The notes beneath the pieces are model-generated. The model was not told where the DNA came from and made no database searches. It saw only the letters and a list, made by a program, of their open reading frames with translations. A program made the position numbers and the translations under genes. This document shows, piece after piece, positions 55,425 to 63,733 of a stretch of DNA of 64,000 bases. Every line of letters begins with the position of its first letter. Positions within the stretch are counted from its first letter, which is position 1. The DNA is from Eutreptiella sp. 'Long Island Sound 2002' (Eukaryota > Euglenozoa > Euglenophyceae > Eutreptiales > Eutreptiaceae), in assembly GCA_964036045.1 (NCBI GenBank), contig OZ038392.1, positions 22,470,090 to 22,534,089 on the forward strand. Reading direction: 5' to 3'.

Positions 55425-55853
55425 CGACCGAAATACGACACCCCATGGGCCCCGGACCCCGACAGGGAATACCCCGCCCGCAAAGCCCACCGTAGAAGAC
55501 GAGGACAGAAGCACCGACACAAGCACGACCCGGAGGAGCAAGTGGACGTCGCGGCGGCCTCGGAATCGGACGAAGAGCCAGAGACCAAGCACCAGCGGCG
55601 GTACAGCCCGCGCCGCTCGGACAGGTCCCCGTCCCGCCGCCGCAACCCTGGGTATCGACACGATAGCCCGCCACCGAGGCGTCGCAGTGCCTACCGCGAC
55701 GAGCGGTTGGACCCCCGTGAGCACCCAAGCCGCCATGATCGCCATGCTGCAGCCCCCCTCCTACCCTACCCGTACTCGGGGGACCAGCACGACCCCCGCG
55801 GGCGGTGTGGTGCCGGGTCGGCTTCATGCCCTTGTCGTAGTCGACAGGCTTGA
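55425..55853 (+). CDS. RS-like Arg/Ser-rich block
   Basis: Opens after a TGA at 55422 with KYDTPWAPDPDREYPARKAH, goes through RRRRGQKHRHKHDPEEQ and an acidic SESDEEPETKH, then an Arg/Ser-rich stretch (RRYSPRRSDRSPSRRR, PPPRRRSAYRDERLDP) and a His/Pro tail. Alternating RS/RD dipeptides are typical of splicing-factor-type proteins. It lacks an ATG near its start and so would be an internal or last exon. It lies on the strand opposite the surrounding exon candidates and overlaps the end of the next one by about 40 bp. The minus-strand translation of the same DNA is Gly-rich and less convincing. Confidence 0.4.
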   Translation, partial: RPKYDTPWAPDPDREYPARKAHRRRRGQKHRHKHDPEEQVDVAAASESDEEPETKHQRRYSPRRSDRSPSRRRNPGYRHDSPPPRRRSAYRDERLDPREHPSRHDRHAAAPLLPYPYSGDQHDPRGRCGAGSASCPCRSRQA

Positions 55854-56113
55854 CGCAAACGATGGTGAACTTCGCCGTGTGGTTGAGCTGCGCGTCCGAG
55901 ATGGACGCGAGCCCGGCACCAAACTTGTCGCGGAGGATGCCTCCGTGCAGCCCCGCGTCCACTTCCCCCGCCAGGGGGTCATCCACCTCTTGCCATCCCA
56001 CCCAGAGCGCTTTGGAGAAGATCTGGGGGTCCACTTTCTGGGGTGTGTGCCCCTTCTTCTTGGCCCCGCCCTCTGCCTGGTTGGCGGCTGCGGCTTCGCC
56101 TGGGGAGGCGGCC
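55810..56113 (-). CDS. Host coding exon, 3' part, split by element 2
   Basis: Begins at the element 2 insertion point with AASPGEAAAANQAEGGAKKK, then QIFSKALWVGWQEVDDPLAG, GILRDKFGAGLASISDAQLN and FTIVCVKPVDYDKGMKP. It has strong protein-like composition. Its frame is continuous with 61916-62151 on the other side of the element. No domain recognised. Interruption by the element would disable this copy unless the element is removed. Confidence 0.6.
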
Positions 56114-56161
56114 GGATCACAGAGGACAAAGCACCAAGACAATTCAACAATTCCCCTCTGG
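56114..56161 (-). repeat. Element 2 split repeat B2 (3' terminus)
   Basis: The terminal copy of B at the junction with the host exon. Separated from A2 by 315 bp of unique sequence, a longer spacer than in element 1. Confidence 0.92.
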
Positions 56162-56476
56162 CAGCCAAACGTGTCAGAGTGTTGCTGGCGACATCATCGC
56201 CGTCAAGAGTCTCAAAGCAGCATTCGCCAATAGCGCCACAGGCCTTAGTAAGCGCTCTCCAAAAGGACCCCGCCGGGCCTATGGGACACAACCCTACACT
56301 GACTCACAGCGGCGATCAATAAACGTGAAGTAGCACAAATGCAGATCTCCGCTCCAAAATTATAATACCTGGCAAAAGTATACAGCTTGAATCTCCAACC
56401 TGAATCCAATATAACACCAAGCCCCACCATCACCGACAAACACAGTGAGGAGGCGGGCGTGGGGGCGGGTGGTGGG

Positions 56477-56562
56477 AACACAATAAATTTTCAACAAATC
56501 TGTACACAAACAGTAGAAATGATCCCCTGTTCGTAAACGAAAAAGGGGACAAGACAAACAGG
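56477..56562 (-). repeat. Element 2 split repeat A2 (internal)
   Basis: Directly abuts B1 at 56562/56563, reproducing the joint of the two element ends. Confidence 0.92.
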
Positions 56563-56610
56563 GGATCACAGAGGACAAAGCACCAAGACAATTCAACAAT
56601 TCCCCTCTGG
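56563..56610 (-). repeat. Element 2 split repeat B1 (internal)
   Basis: 48 bp, identical to B2, beginning GGATCACAGAGGACAAAGC on the plus strand. Confidence 0.92.
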
Positions 56611-56893
56611 TACCCCTCATCCTTGATCCCAACCAGTGGCCATACAACCTCACCACAGCGAAACCGGTAATCTTCACAAATCCACAACGGGGACAGTGCC
56701 AGGCGCCTGCAGCCAACCAGCCACGGCGCCGGCGCCAGTCTCCGTGCGTAATGCCAGCGCACAAGGGTCCCATTCCTCTGGCCCCCACCCACAGGTAACA
56801 TCGCATGGGACAGAAAACAATGCACGGTCCCTATGCATTGAGACACAACTCACTGGAGTCCATGAAAAACTGCATAGCCAGAACGGCGGTCGC

Positions 56894-57376
56894 TCACAAC
56901 GCGTGGAACATGAAGCACACTCGCCGAACCAACACCTGTTTCCCTTGGACCCATATATAGGGCAGACGCTGGCCCCCAGTCTTCGTGTTCGACGAGAGAC
57001 TCAGGAACAACCTACCACCCCCAACCCGCACGATCCAACGATGGCGGCACAAATGATCCCCGCCCGCGCCTTTAACATTCACATCTCCAGACGGAGTCGT
57101 CTCCTGCTCCGCAATTCCACACAGAGGGTTCGCTAGGTCCTGTGCTGCCAGCTTCAGAACTCCCGGAGCATCATCCTTCGAGCAAGGCCGCAAGAAGACG
57201 AGCCTTGCAGCCAAACCCAGCCAGACCCGCCTTACCGGCCACCACGCAAGGCGCTTCTCCAACACAGCTCTAAGGTGTTGTTGCGCACGGTCCCGCCAGC
57301 GCTGCAGCGCCGCCGCTGACCGGCGGTGACAAAATCCTCCGCGCCGATGGCGGCGGCGCTTTCCTCGCCCAGGCAT
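56894..57376 (-). CDS. Accessory basic protein downstream of RNase H, element 2
   Basis: 160 residues from the ATG at 57376: MPGRGKRRRHRRGGFCHRRS, then an Arg-rich helical segment ending in WLGLAARLVFLRPC, then mixed sequence with a CGIAEQ...DHLCRHRW Cys/His group. It is at the same position as the accessory frame of element 1 and also strongly basic, but shows no clear sequence match to it. It may bind nucleic acid. The coding call is weaker than for the enzymes. Confidence 0.4.
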   Translation of the reverse strand: MPGRGKRRRHRRGGFCHRRSAAALQRWRDRAQQHLRAVLEKRLAWWPVRRVWLGLAARLVFLRPCSKDDAPGVLKLAAQDLANPLCGIAEQETTPSGDVNVKGAGGDHLCRHRWIVRVGGGRLFLSLSSNTKTGGQRLPYIWVQGKQVLVRRVCFMFHAL

Positions 57377-57439
57377 GGCACAAGCGCTGAACACCGCGAA
57401 CGTGCAAAACATGTGATTCCCCGAAACCAAAAGTACGCC

Positions 57440-58191
57440 TCACAGGACCAACCCACCCACCTGCAGCACCTCCTGGGGGTGCGCCAGCAACACCCGCCAG
57501 AGTTGAAAAGCACGGCTACACGCTCGCTGCATACTAGATTGGTAATTAGAATCCAACCTACTCGGCGGGTCAGCCGGTTGCAACGCGCCGGGCACCAACC
57601 TGACATCCACAACCAACCCTGTCTGCAGTAGTCTCAAAACCAATGCCCTCAGCAACTTCTGCTGTCTGGACAACCACGTCGAGGCCCGCAAGGACAAAAA
57701 CTGGCAAGCGGACACCTGCGAATCCGTGACCAACACCACATAACCCCAACCCAGCCGAACTGCCAGCCTCACCAACCACACCAACACCCAAAGCTCTGCG
57801 CTTTGCTGCGTGTGACGTGCCGGGGGAATAACTTGGAAACGTACACCCGACAATCGCGGTACGAATGCCCCTCCTCTATACCTAATGGCGTCCAAAGCAG
57901 CGTCCCCAAACATCACACAATGGCGAACGGCCCACAAATCGGGCTTGAAAGTGCACGAAATACAGCAAGTCGCGCCGGCATTGGCGGCTCCCATGTTTCC
58001 ATACACCGTACAATGGCAGTACACAGTCCACGCAAAACCTTCAGTGGCGTAAGCCGCTCAAACCCACCCCAGCGGTCACAACAATAGCTCCCAGCGAGCA
58101 GCGGACCCCCCCCCCAAACGGGGCCTAAAGTGCCAATGGATGAAGCCCAATGCTTTAGAGAGCAACCGGGAAGAAGGTCTCGACCGCGTGG
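57440..58191 (-). pseudogene. RT thumb and RNase H of element 2, frameshifted
   Basis: The thumb/connection continues as LLSKALGFIHWHFRPR, then meets a run of ten C (58106-58115). Coding character then passes to other frames (DRWGGFERLTPLKVLRGL). RNase H is recognisable from about 57950: VMFGDAALDAIRYRG (Asp), TQQSAELWVLVWL (Glu), YVVLVTDSQVSACQF (Asp), GALQPADPPSR (Asp). All four acidic residues are present. At least three frameshifts between 58225 and 57940, one near the homopolymer; decay or assembly error. Confidence 0.75.
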
Positions 58192-60984
58192 CTAACCGCA
58201 GCCAAATATTGAACATCTGGAGGAAGCCCATGGATGCGAACGGATCGTGCGCACTCCTAAATTGATGTACTTTCCAAGGAAAAATATTTCCGTAACCGGG
58301 TCCAGTGTACTCTTCCCCGACACAATAAACCCCGCCTCCTCCAAAGCCCGAACCACGCGCGCAGTGACAACACGCAACCGCACCGGATCCGGTCCCAGGA
58401 TCAAAAAATCATCAAGGTAGTGGAAAAGGATGTTCCCCTCCGGGACCAGGGGACGCACTATCCTCCCCAACGCCGTCTGACAGAATAGCGGGGAGTGCTT
58501 CCACCCAAACGGCATCCGCGACATACAAAAAACCCTCTCCACCCCCTCCCAACGCATCCGGAACCGAAAGGCCCTCTCGTGCCGTCTAGGCAATTTAAAA
58601 CTCCAAAACGCATTTTTGAGATCCACGTGTGTACAAAACAACGGCCTATCGGCCGGCCATTCCGCCAACCTCCGGGAGATTTGTTCCCAACCATCCAGCG
58701 AAAAAGACAACGGCTTATGTAAGCTCTCATTAAATTCAACTAAATTAAAAATGAGGGACACCTTTTCCGTGGACTTCGGGATCACAAACGGCCACGAAGT
58801 CGCCCTCATGGGGCAGCCTTCATCCATGATGGAGACGACTCCCTCACGCAGCAACCATTTTACCATGGGCAGCACCAAAGCCTCCCTAGTAGAAGAGCGA
58901 CTGTCTCTCTCCAAATGAAAATCTGACGCTGATGCTTCGAAATCAGGGGGCGCCAACTCACACCACAATTCGTCGGAAATTGTGTAGTTACCCACCGCCC
59001 CCAAACCCCTCTCCACCAACTGTGGGTCAACTTTTCCCACCTGCGGCACCGGGGATGTAGAAAGGTGCAAAAGAGCCTGCCAGGATTCAGCTGTAAATTC
59101 CGACAAAGCGCTAAAGGTTATATCCGGTGCAGACCGTAAACGGAAATCCTCACACGTAAGGAACAAACGCAGCACAAACAAATGGAGTCGCCGCATGAGC
59201 AACAAGACCCCGCAAGACAAAGCCCGGTGAAGCCAGGGCAAGAAAGAAAAGAACGCCTGCAAAAAGTGGACAAATAACGGAACTGGCTCCGAACGCACAT
59301 ACAAAAGGTCTGCCCTCGTCAGAGGGCGGGGCCCACCATCTGCCAATGTGATCACCCGCAGCGATCCCTGCGCCGAACTCAGCACTGGGTCACCAACCGA
59401 CGTGTCACAGGCAGATGGGGTTTCGCGAGTCACCCCCGCGGGGGGCGAATTGCCAGGCGACCCCCCCCCACCCCTGCCGGTCTCCGTTCCTCCGCCCTTA
59501 CCCTTACACTCCTGCGGGGAATGGACAGCCACTTTGCTGGCAGGCCCGACTGGAGGCCCATCAGGATGCCGCCTCTTGGAGGCAGGTCGTCGGGATTTTG
59601 CACTACCCAGGCCCACCTGCGAGCCCGCCGCATGACGCCGCTGGACAGATAAGGGACCGCCCAGACCAACGACTCGCTGCTTGGGCCTCGGTTTCTCAGC
59701 GCCGTCGACCTCTGCTGCGCCGCCTCTCGGTGCCTTGCCGGCTCCTTTCGATCGCAACTTCCTTTTGCCGCTCCCGTCAACCTGAGGTTTGGATCCCGGC
59801 GTGAATTGCTGAGGGCGTTCCCCTGGACCAGCGGACGGACTGGGCCCTGTGGTGATGTTACGGGCGCTTGCTGTGGGGACATCTGAGACCGAAGACTCCG
59901 AGGGGACGGACGAAGAATCCGAATCAGACCCCACGTCGTCCACTTCCTTCCGACTCGTCGCCACATCCATATCAGGAAGCGATACCACAGGGCCCGCAGG
60001 CACCGGGACTGAAACCTCCATCGTCGCCTTTGTGGACTTCCGCTCAGGGCTTGCATACATGGGGTCGCCCCACAGGGCGGCCAACAGCACAGCCAAACGC
60101 TCATCAGAAGCATGGCCACCAACAGGCCATGGAAGCACCAAAGCCCCAACCACCGCAGGGTCAGAGTAGCCCAAAGCGTACTCCAACGCTGTGGCCAGCC
60201 TCTTCCACCGCCCCCACCAGACGAAGTAAGCCACATTCGGGGAGCGGTGGAAGGCGGCCGCAGCGCCCCCCCGCCGCAGGGAATGCCATCGGTGGCCACT
60301 ATACGGGGAATCATGGAGGAGGCCTGCGAAGATCCTCTCCACTGCCTCAACCCCTCCCCTAACCAACGGTTGACCTTCAGGGATGCAGCTGGCCTCGGCG
60401 TAGCATCTGAGGAATCGGACCCACGACCGTCCCCACTCATAAAGCGGCCGACGCACTTCTTTGTGGCCACCAACTTTGGTAGTGACGAACAGGACCACGG
60501 AATCACTCTCCAAGCCCGCTGGCGTGATGGACACCGCTTCAGAGACTCGCAAGAAGAGGAGCCAACTGAGGCTCGCCAATGCTGCCACTGCCTGCTCAAC
60601 CGGCGAACTTGCTCTGGCCCAAGGGAGACAGAGACCCTCCGGTCCCAGGTATGGTTGCCCCGGTGTCGGTTTTCCAGACTTCGAAATCCTCCAGTGGGTG
60701 GCCTGGACACAACCCGGGAGTAGTCTAACATCCTCTGCCGCTCGAACCGCGGACACATACCCCCTGAGGGTGGATCTAGCCTGTCCCATGGAGACCCTTG
60801 ACGCCAAGAATTCAGACAGCGTGTCAGTAAGCGGCGTCGGCAAAGCTCTGGTACCCTCAAATTTCGCCACCGCGGACAGAGCGGAACGGTATCTCGATTG
60901 CGTCTTGGGGGCCCATCCACGAACGCCCCCGGCCGCCACCCGAAACGATCCAACAGCCGCCATCGCCATTGCCCACCCCGCCAC
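58192..60984 (-). CDS. Fused tyrosine recombinase and reverse transcriptase, element 2
   Basis: 930 residues from the first in-frame ATG; the frame is open from directly after the gag UGA (61110). Recombinase: residues 1-275, with Arg146 (LLFLRVSEA), Lys170 candidate, HSLRR at 234-238, WWGRW at 256-260 and Tyr269 (ALEYALG). Linker: about 320-560, rich in Ser, Pro, Lys and Gly, without a protease motif. RT: SWPFVIPKSTEKVSLIFNLV (motif 2), HVDLKNAFWSF with Asp788, MPFGWKHSP, and YLDD at 856-859. The frame shifts near 58225, so the thumb (FLQMFNIWLRLATRS) is in another frame. Order YR-RT is opposite to DIRS/Ngaro. Intact catalytic residues suggest a young copy. Confidence 0.9.
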   Translation of the reverse strand: MAGWAMAMAAVGSFRVAAGGVRGWAPKTQSRYRSALSAVAKFEGTRALPTPLTDTLSEFLASRVSMGQARSTLRGYVSAVRAAEDVRLLPGCVQATHWRISKSGKPTPGQPYLGPEGLCLPWARASSPVEQAVAALASLSWLLFLRVSEAVSITPAGLESDSVVLFVTTKVGGHKEVRRPLYEWGRSWVRFLRCYAEASCIPEGQPLVRGGVEAVERIFAGLLHDSPYSGHRWHSLRRGGAAAAFHRSPNVAYFVWWGRWKRLATALEYALGYSDPAVVGALVLPWPVGGHASDERLAVLLAALWGDPMYASPERKSTKATMEVSVPVPAGPVVSLPDMDVATSRKEVDDVGSDSDSSSVPSESSVSDVPTASARNITTGPSPSAGPGERPQQFTPGSKPQVDGSGKRKLRSKGAGKAPRGGAAEVDGAEKPRPKQRVVGLGGPLSVQRRHAAGSQVGLGSAKSRRPASKRRHPDGPPVGPASKVAVHSPQECKGKGGGTETGRGGGGSPGNSPPAGVTRETPSACDTSVGDPVLSSAQGSLRVITLADGGPRPLTRADLLYVRSEPVPLFVHFLQAFFSFLPWLHRALSCGVLLLMRRLHLFVLRLFLTCEDFRLRSAPDITFSALSEFTAESWQALLHLSTSPVPQVGKVDPQLVERGLGAVGNYTISDELWCELAPPDFEASASDFHLERDSRSSTREALVLPMVKWLLREGVVSIMDEGCPMRATSWPFVIPKSTEKVSLIFNLVEFNESLHKPLSFSLDGWEQISRRLAEWPADRPLFCTHVDLKNAFWSFKLPRRHERAFRFRMRWEGVERVFCMSRMPFGWKHSPLFCQTALGRIVRPLVPEGNILFHYLDDFLILGPDPVRLRVVTARVVRALEEAGFIVSGKSTLDPVTEIFFLGKYINLGVRTIRSHPWASSRCSIFGCG

Positions 60985-61110
60985 CGCCGCGCTGAAGGTC
61001 GCTCTGGCGGCAGGTAAGGCCTCTTGGGTGGGGGTTGGACGCGTGGACCTGGAATCCTCACACCAACAGGGCCAACCCCAACCCGCCTTGCCGCAGTGGG
61101 GGCAGTCCCG

Positions 61111-61815
61111 TCAGGACAAGTGGGGACATTGGAAATGCCAGTGCCTCAACTGGTCCAATGGGACGCCCTCCTTTGCGCATCTCTGGCAGTCACCAGACGG
61201 GCGGGCCGATATTGGTACCCACCTTCCTTTCTTCGACATCCAATGAAGGACGCCTTGTCGCATGGCGAAGTCGATGCTTTTATACTTGAAGGACGGTCCC
61301 CCGTTTTTGACCGCATCTGGCCAGCTCATTTCATCCAGTGGGTTGGACGGGTCCGCCCGACTGTTGGAGTCCGACGTGAACCTCTGGGCGTACGCCTGCT
61401 GGGAGTCGAGGATGATACCCCAAATCCTGTAGGCCAGCCTGTCGCCCCTCGGGCATTCCATCGCATTGCCCATCACGTCGGATGGCCTGACCGGTGCAGC
61501 ACTCGCGCTTCTAACGTAGTCCCGCAGCGCCTCGCCTGACTGACGCATCCAGCTGGCCACTTTGTCGCCCCCCAGCATCTGCTCCACTGCCTCTGCGGTC
61601 AAGTCCGGCACCATATTTCTCTCCGCGACGGCCAGGCTCTCCAACCGAGCTTGTAGATGTCCGATCGCCTCTCGCTGGGACTGCGGCAACGCGCGCAGCT
61701 CCTCAGGCGACATCTGGCTGGTGTCATGTACCGACGCGTCCGCCCCAGAGCCCGAAGCTCCTTGATCTGGGGCCTTAGACGACGCACTCTTAAACGGGGA
61801 GCGGAAGACCTGCAT
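61111..61815 (-). CDS. Gag-like protein of YR retrotransposon 2
   Basis: 234 residues from the ATG at 61815 to TGA at 61111. The N-terminus is Ser/Ala-rich with an acidic helical region (SPEELRALPQSQREAIGHLQ), then a long helical middle. It ends with a Cys/His cluster at residues 210-230: CQRCAK...LRHWHFQC. The HW...C ending is shared with element 1's Gag (HWIWHC). After the TGA the same frame continues RDCPHCGKAGWGWPC, a second knuckle-like cluster. The stop thus lies between two zinc-type motifs and is followed by CGG. Role: RNA packaging. The start lies just inside A1. Confidence 0.75.
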   Translation of the reverse strand: MQVFRSPFKSASSKAPDQGASGSGADASVHDTSQMSPEELRALPQSQREAIGHLQARLESLAVAERNMVPDLTAEAVEQMLGGDKVASWMRQSGEALRDYVRSASAAPVRPSDVMGNAMECPRGDRLAYRIWGIILDSQQAYAQRFTSDSNSRADPSNPLDEMSWPDAVKNGGPSFKYKSIDFAMRQGVLHWMSKKGRWVPISARPSGDCQRCAKEGVPLDQLRHWHFQCPHLS

Positions 61816-61827
61816 GCTGCTTCACAA

Positions 61828-61914
61828 AACACAATAAATTTTCAACAAATCTGTACACAAACAGTAGAAGTGATCCCCTGTTCGTAAACGAAAAAGGGGA
61901 CAAGACAAACGGGG
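61828..61914 (-). repeat. Element 2 split repeat A1 (5' terminus)
   Basis: Matches A2 at 56477-56562. It includes CCCCTGTTCGTAAACGAAAA, where TTCGT and ACGAA can pair, and ends in a short G run next to host sequence. Confidence 0.92.
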
Positions 61915-61915
61915 G

Positions 61916-62151
61916 ACTGTCCACGACTCGCTGGACATGGGGAGGGCTGGCGAGGAAGGTGCGCAGGACGCCTGCGATGCCGGGCAGGCTGGGTGCATGG
62001 CTGCGGACCCAGGTCCATTGATCCCGAATCGGGGATTGAGGGAGGGAGCTGACGCTCGCGCCGTAGTGGCGGAACAGCTGGAGGTGGAAGGCGTGGGCAA
62101 CTTCATCTTCACATCCACGTGGGATCTCGGGGATCCATTCCAGGAGGGAGC
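61916..62151 (-). CDS. Host coding exon, 5' part, split by element 2
   Basis: On the minus strand, after an AGCCCAG acceptor-like site: LLEWIPEIPRGCEDEVAHAF, HLQLFRHYGASVSSLPQ, then QWTWVRSHAPSLPGIAGVL and FLASPPHVQRVVDS, ending at the element's 5' end. Removing the element and one copy of the shared bases leaves the frame open into 55810-56113. A GGTGAGTAAG donor-like sequence lies just upstream at about 62159-62168. No domain recognised. Confidence 0.6.
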
Positions 62152-63704
62152 CTGGGCTTACTCACCTTACCTACCGCTGGAGAACAAGAGCAACCCACCA
62201 GTGGCCGGCCAGACCGCGCCCGGCGGCCGGGGCTGCCAAACAGCCCCGGCCGAGCACGCGGCAGGGAGAGATGCGCGGCGCCACGCCGCCGGCCATGAGG
62301 GGGGGCCAGGGCCGGGGGCTACAGGCCACCCCCCCTAGCCGCCGGGGGTCCGGGCCGGGGAACCGGAGGAGGGTGGCGAGAAACCACGGCGCGACCACCC
62401 CCCCCTCCCCCCCACCCCCCCCCTCCGGCCCGCGGGATGCTGACCCTCTACCCCCCCCCAGGGCCGGGGGAGCCCCCCCCCCCCCAAGAGAGCCGCGGCG
62501 CCCGGGGGGGGAACGCCGCTAAACCCGTACGCCACACGCCCCCACGCCGCCACCCGCCTGCTCCCACAGTGACCACGAAAGGCAGGCGGACCCGCGCCAG
62601 CACACAAGGGCGCCCCGCGGACCACACCCGGGGTCAACACGCGAACACAAACCGGAGCAGTATGGAGGCCACGCCCTCCATGAACTGAGCGACGCCGATG
62701 ACACCCGCTTTGGTGCCCGCCCAGGGAAGGCAGAGGGACGGACCGAGGTAGAGCGACCCCCCGCCCCTCGGGGCCCCCCGGCCACGCCCCCGGGGGGGGG
62801 GGGGGGCACACAGGCCGCCCCCCCCCCCCCCGGCGCCGGACCGCCCCGGACGCACAGGCCCCCCCGCAAGGGGGCACACGACCCCAAGCCAGGCACGGCG
62901 GGAACGGGACCGGGCCGCCCCCCCCCCCAAAGCAAGCCAGACGGCGCACGGGACCGAGGCAGGAAACGCGGAGGGGCACGGACCGCATGGAACGGCCCTA
63001 CCGGCGCCCTGCACCGGAACCACACGAGGTGTGCGCGCCACACCGACTCGGGAAGGGAGGAAGGGCGCGGACGCCGCGAGAGCGAGAACGCAAAGGGCAC
63101 GCGGGGAATACCAGAAGGGCGACCGGATCAAGCCCGCAGAACGCACAGACCGCGTGGAATGGCGTACCAGCGGGCGAGGATAAGGGACACCCGGACGGGA
63201 CGACCCGCCACACGCAGCGCGGGGAACGCGGGGCGGGAGGGGGGGAACGGGAAAGACACAAAACCCGGCACCGGCCCCAACCCCCCAGACCTGCCGCGAG
63301 CGCCGCGCACACACGAACAGGGCACTGCACCCGCCAAGGCAGTAGTGGCGCACAGAGCCACTCACCAGCCCCGCGGCTAGGCAGCCTCCGCGCCAGCCCA
63401 TGGGGTTCCCACTGGCGACAAGCCAGTAGCACGGGCCCGGCGGCGCCGGCACCCTGGGCGACCACGCATTATGGGGGGCGACGCAGTGGGTAAGCGCCTG
63501 CAGCTACGGTTGCTAAGTGACGCACTGACCGGAGAGTGGCGAAAAGGGGAAGCTGGGGAGGGACAGGGCTCCGAGCCCCGTGAACCCGGGGGACTCCGCC
63601 ACCAGGCAGGAGGTGTGTCATGAAGGGCCCCCCACTAGGTCCCGGTGGGGAGGATATCACCTGGCCCGACCAGGTGGCCCCCCGGAGCCGAAACGCGTCT
63701 AGTA
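62152..63704. other. Very GC-rich DNA without a convincing gene
   Basis: Long frames run on both strands in several phases, all Arg/Gly/Pro/Cys-rich. G/C runs are at 62400-62490, 62787, 62820 and 62922. I see no domain motif and prefer non-coding. Confidence 0.5.
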
Positions 63705-63733
63705 CCCGAAACCTCAAACCTCAAACCTCAAAC
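63705..63733 (+). repeat. CCTCAAA tandem repeat
   Basis: Four copies of CCTCAAA (complement TTTGAGG), immediately before the retroelement fragment. Confidence 0.9.

Larger units (their letters stand above)
56114..61915 (-). mobile_element. YR retrotransposon 2 with fused YR-RT frame
   Basis: A 5.8-kb element on the minus strand: A1, gag, UGA, YR-linker-RT in one frame, RNase H region with frameshifts, accessory basic frame, B1, A2, a 315-bp spacer, B2. It sits inside a host exon. The junctions share at most two or three bases (GGA), with no longer target duplication. A and B copies are almost identical (B 48/48, A with about two differences in 86), which indicates a recent insertion. The sequence is unrelated at DNA level to element 1, yet the plan is the same. 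Confidence 0.88.

Noticed and set aside
54046-56142. One 698-residue minus-strand protein
   Set aside because: Only its ends look coding; the middle is Gly/Pro-rich and better explained by other frames and the opposite strand. Its first residues come from element 2 repeat B2.
59430-61061. 543-residue minus-strand frame over the YR-RT gene of element 2
   Set aside because: A shadow of the 930-residue frame, which has the catalytic motifs.
62335-63717. Long frames of 150-270 residues in the GC-rich region
   Set aside because: Cys/Arg/Gly/Pro-rich shadows in up to five frames at once; no motif or splice context favours one.
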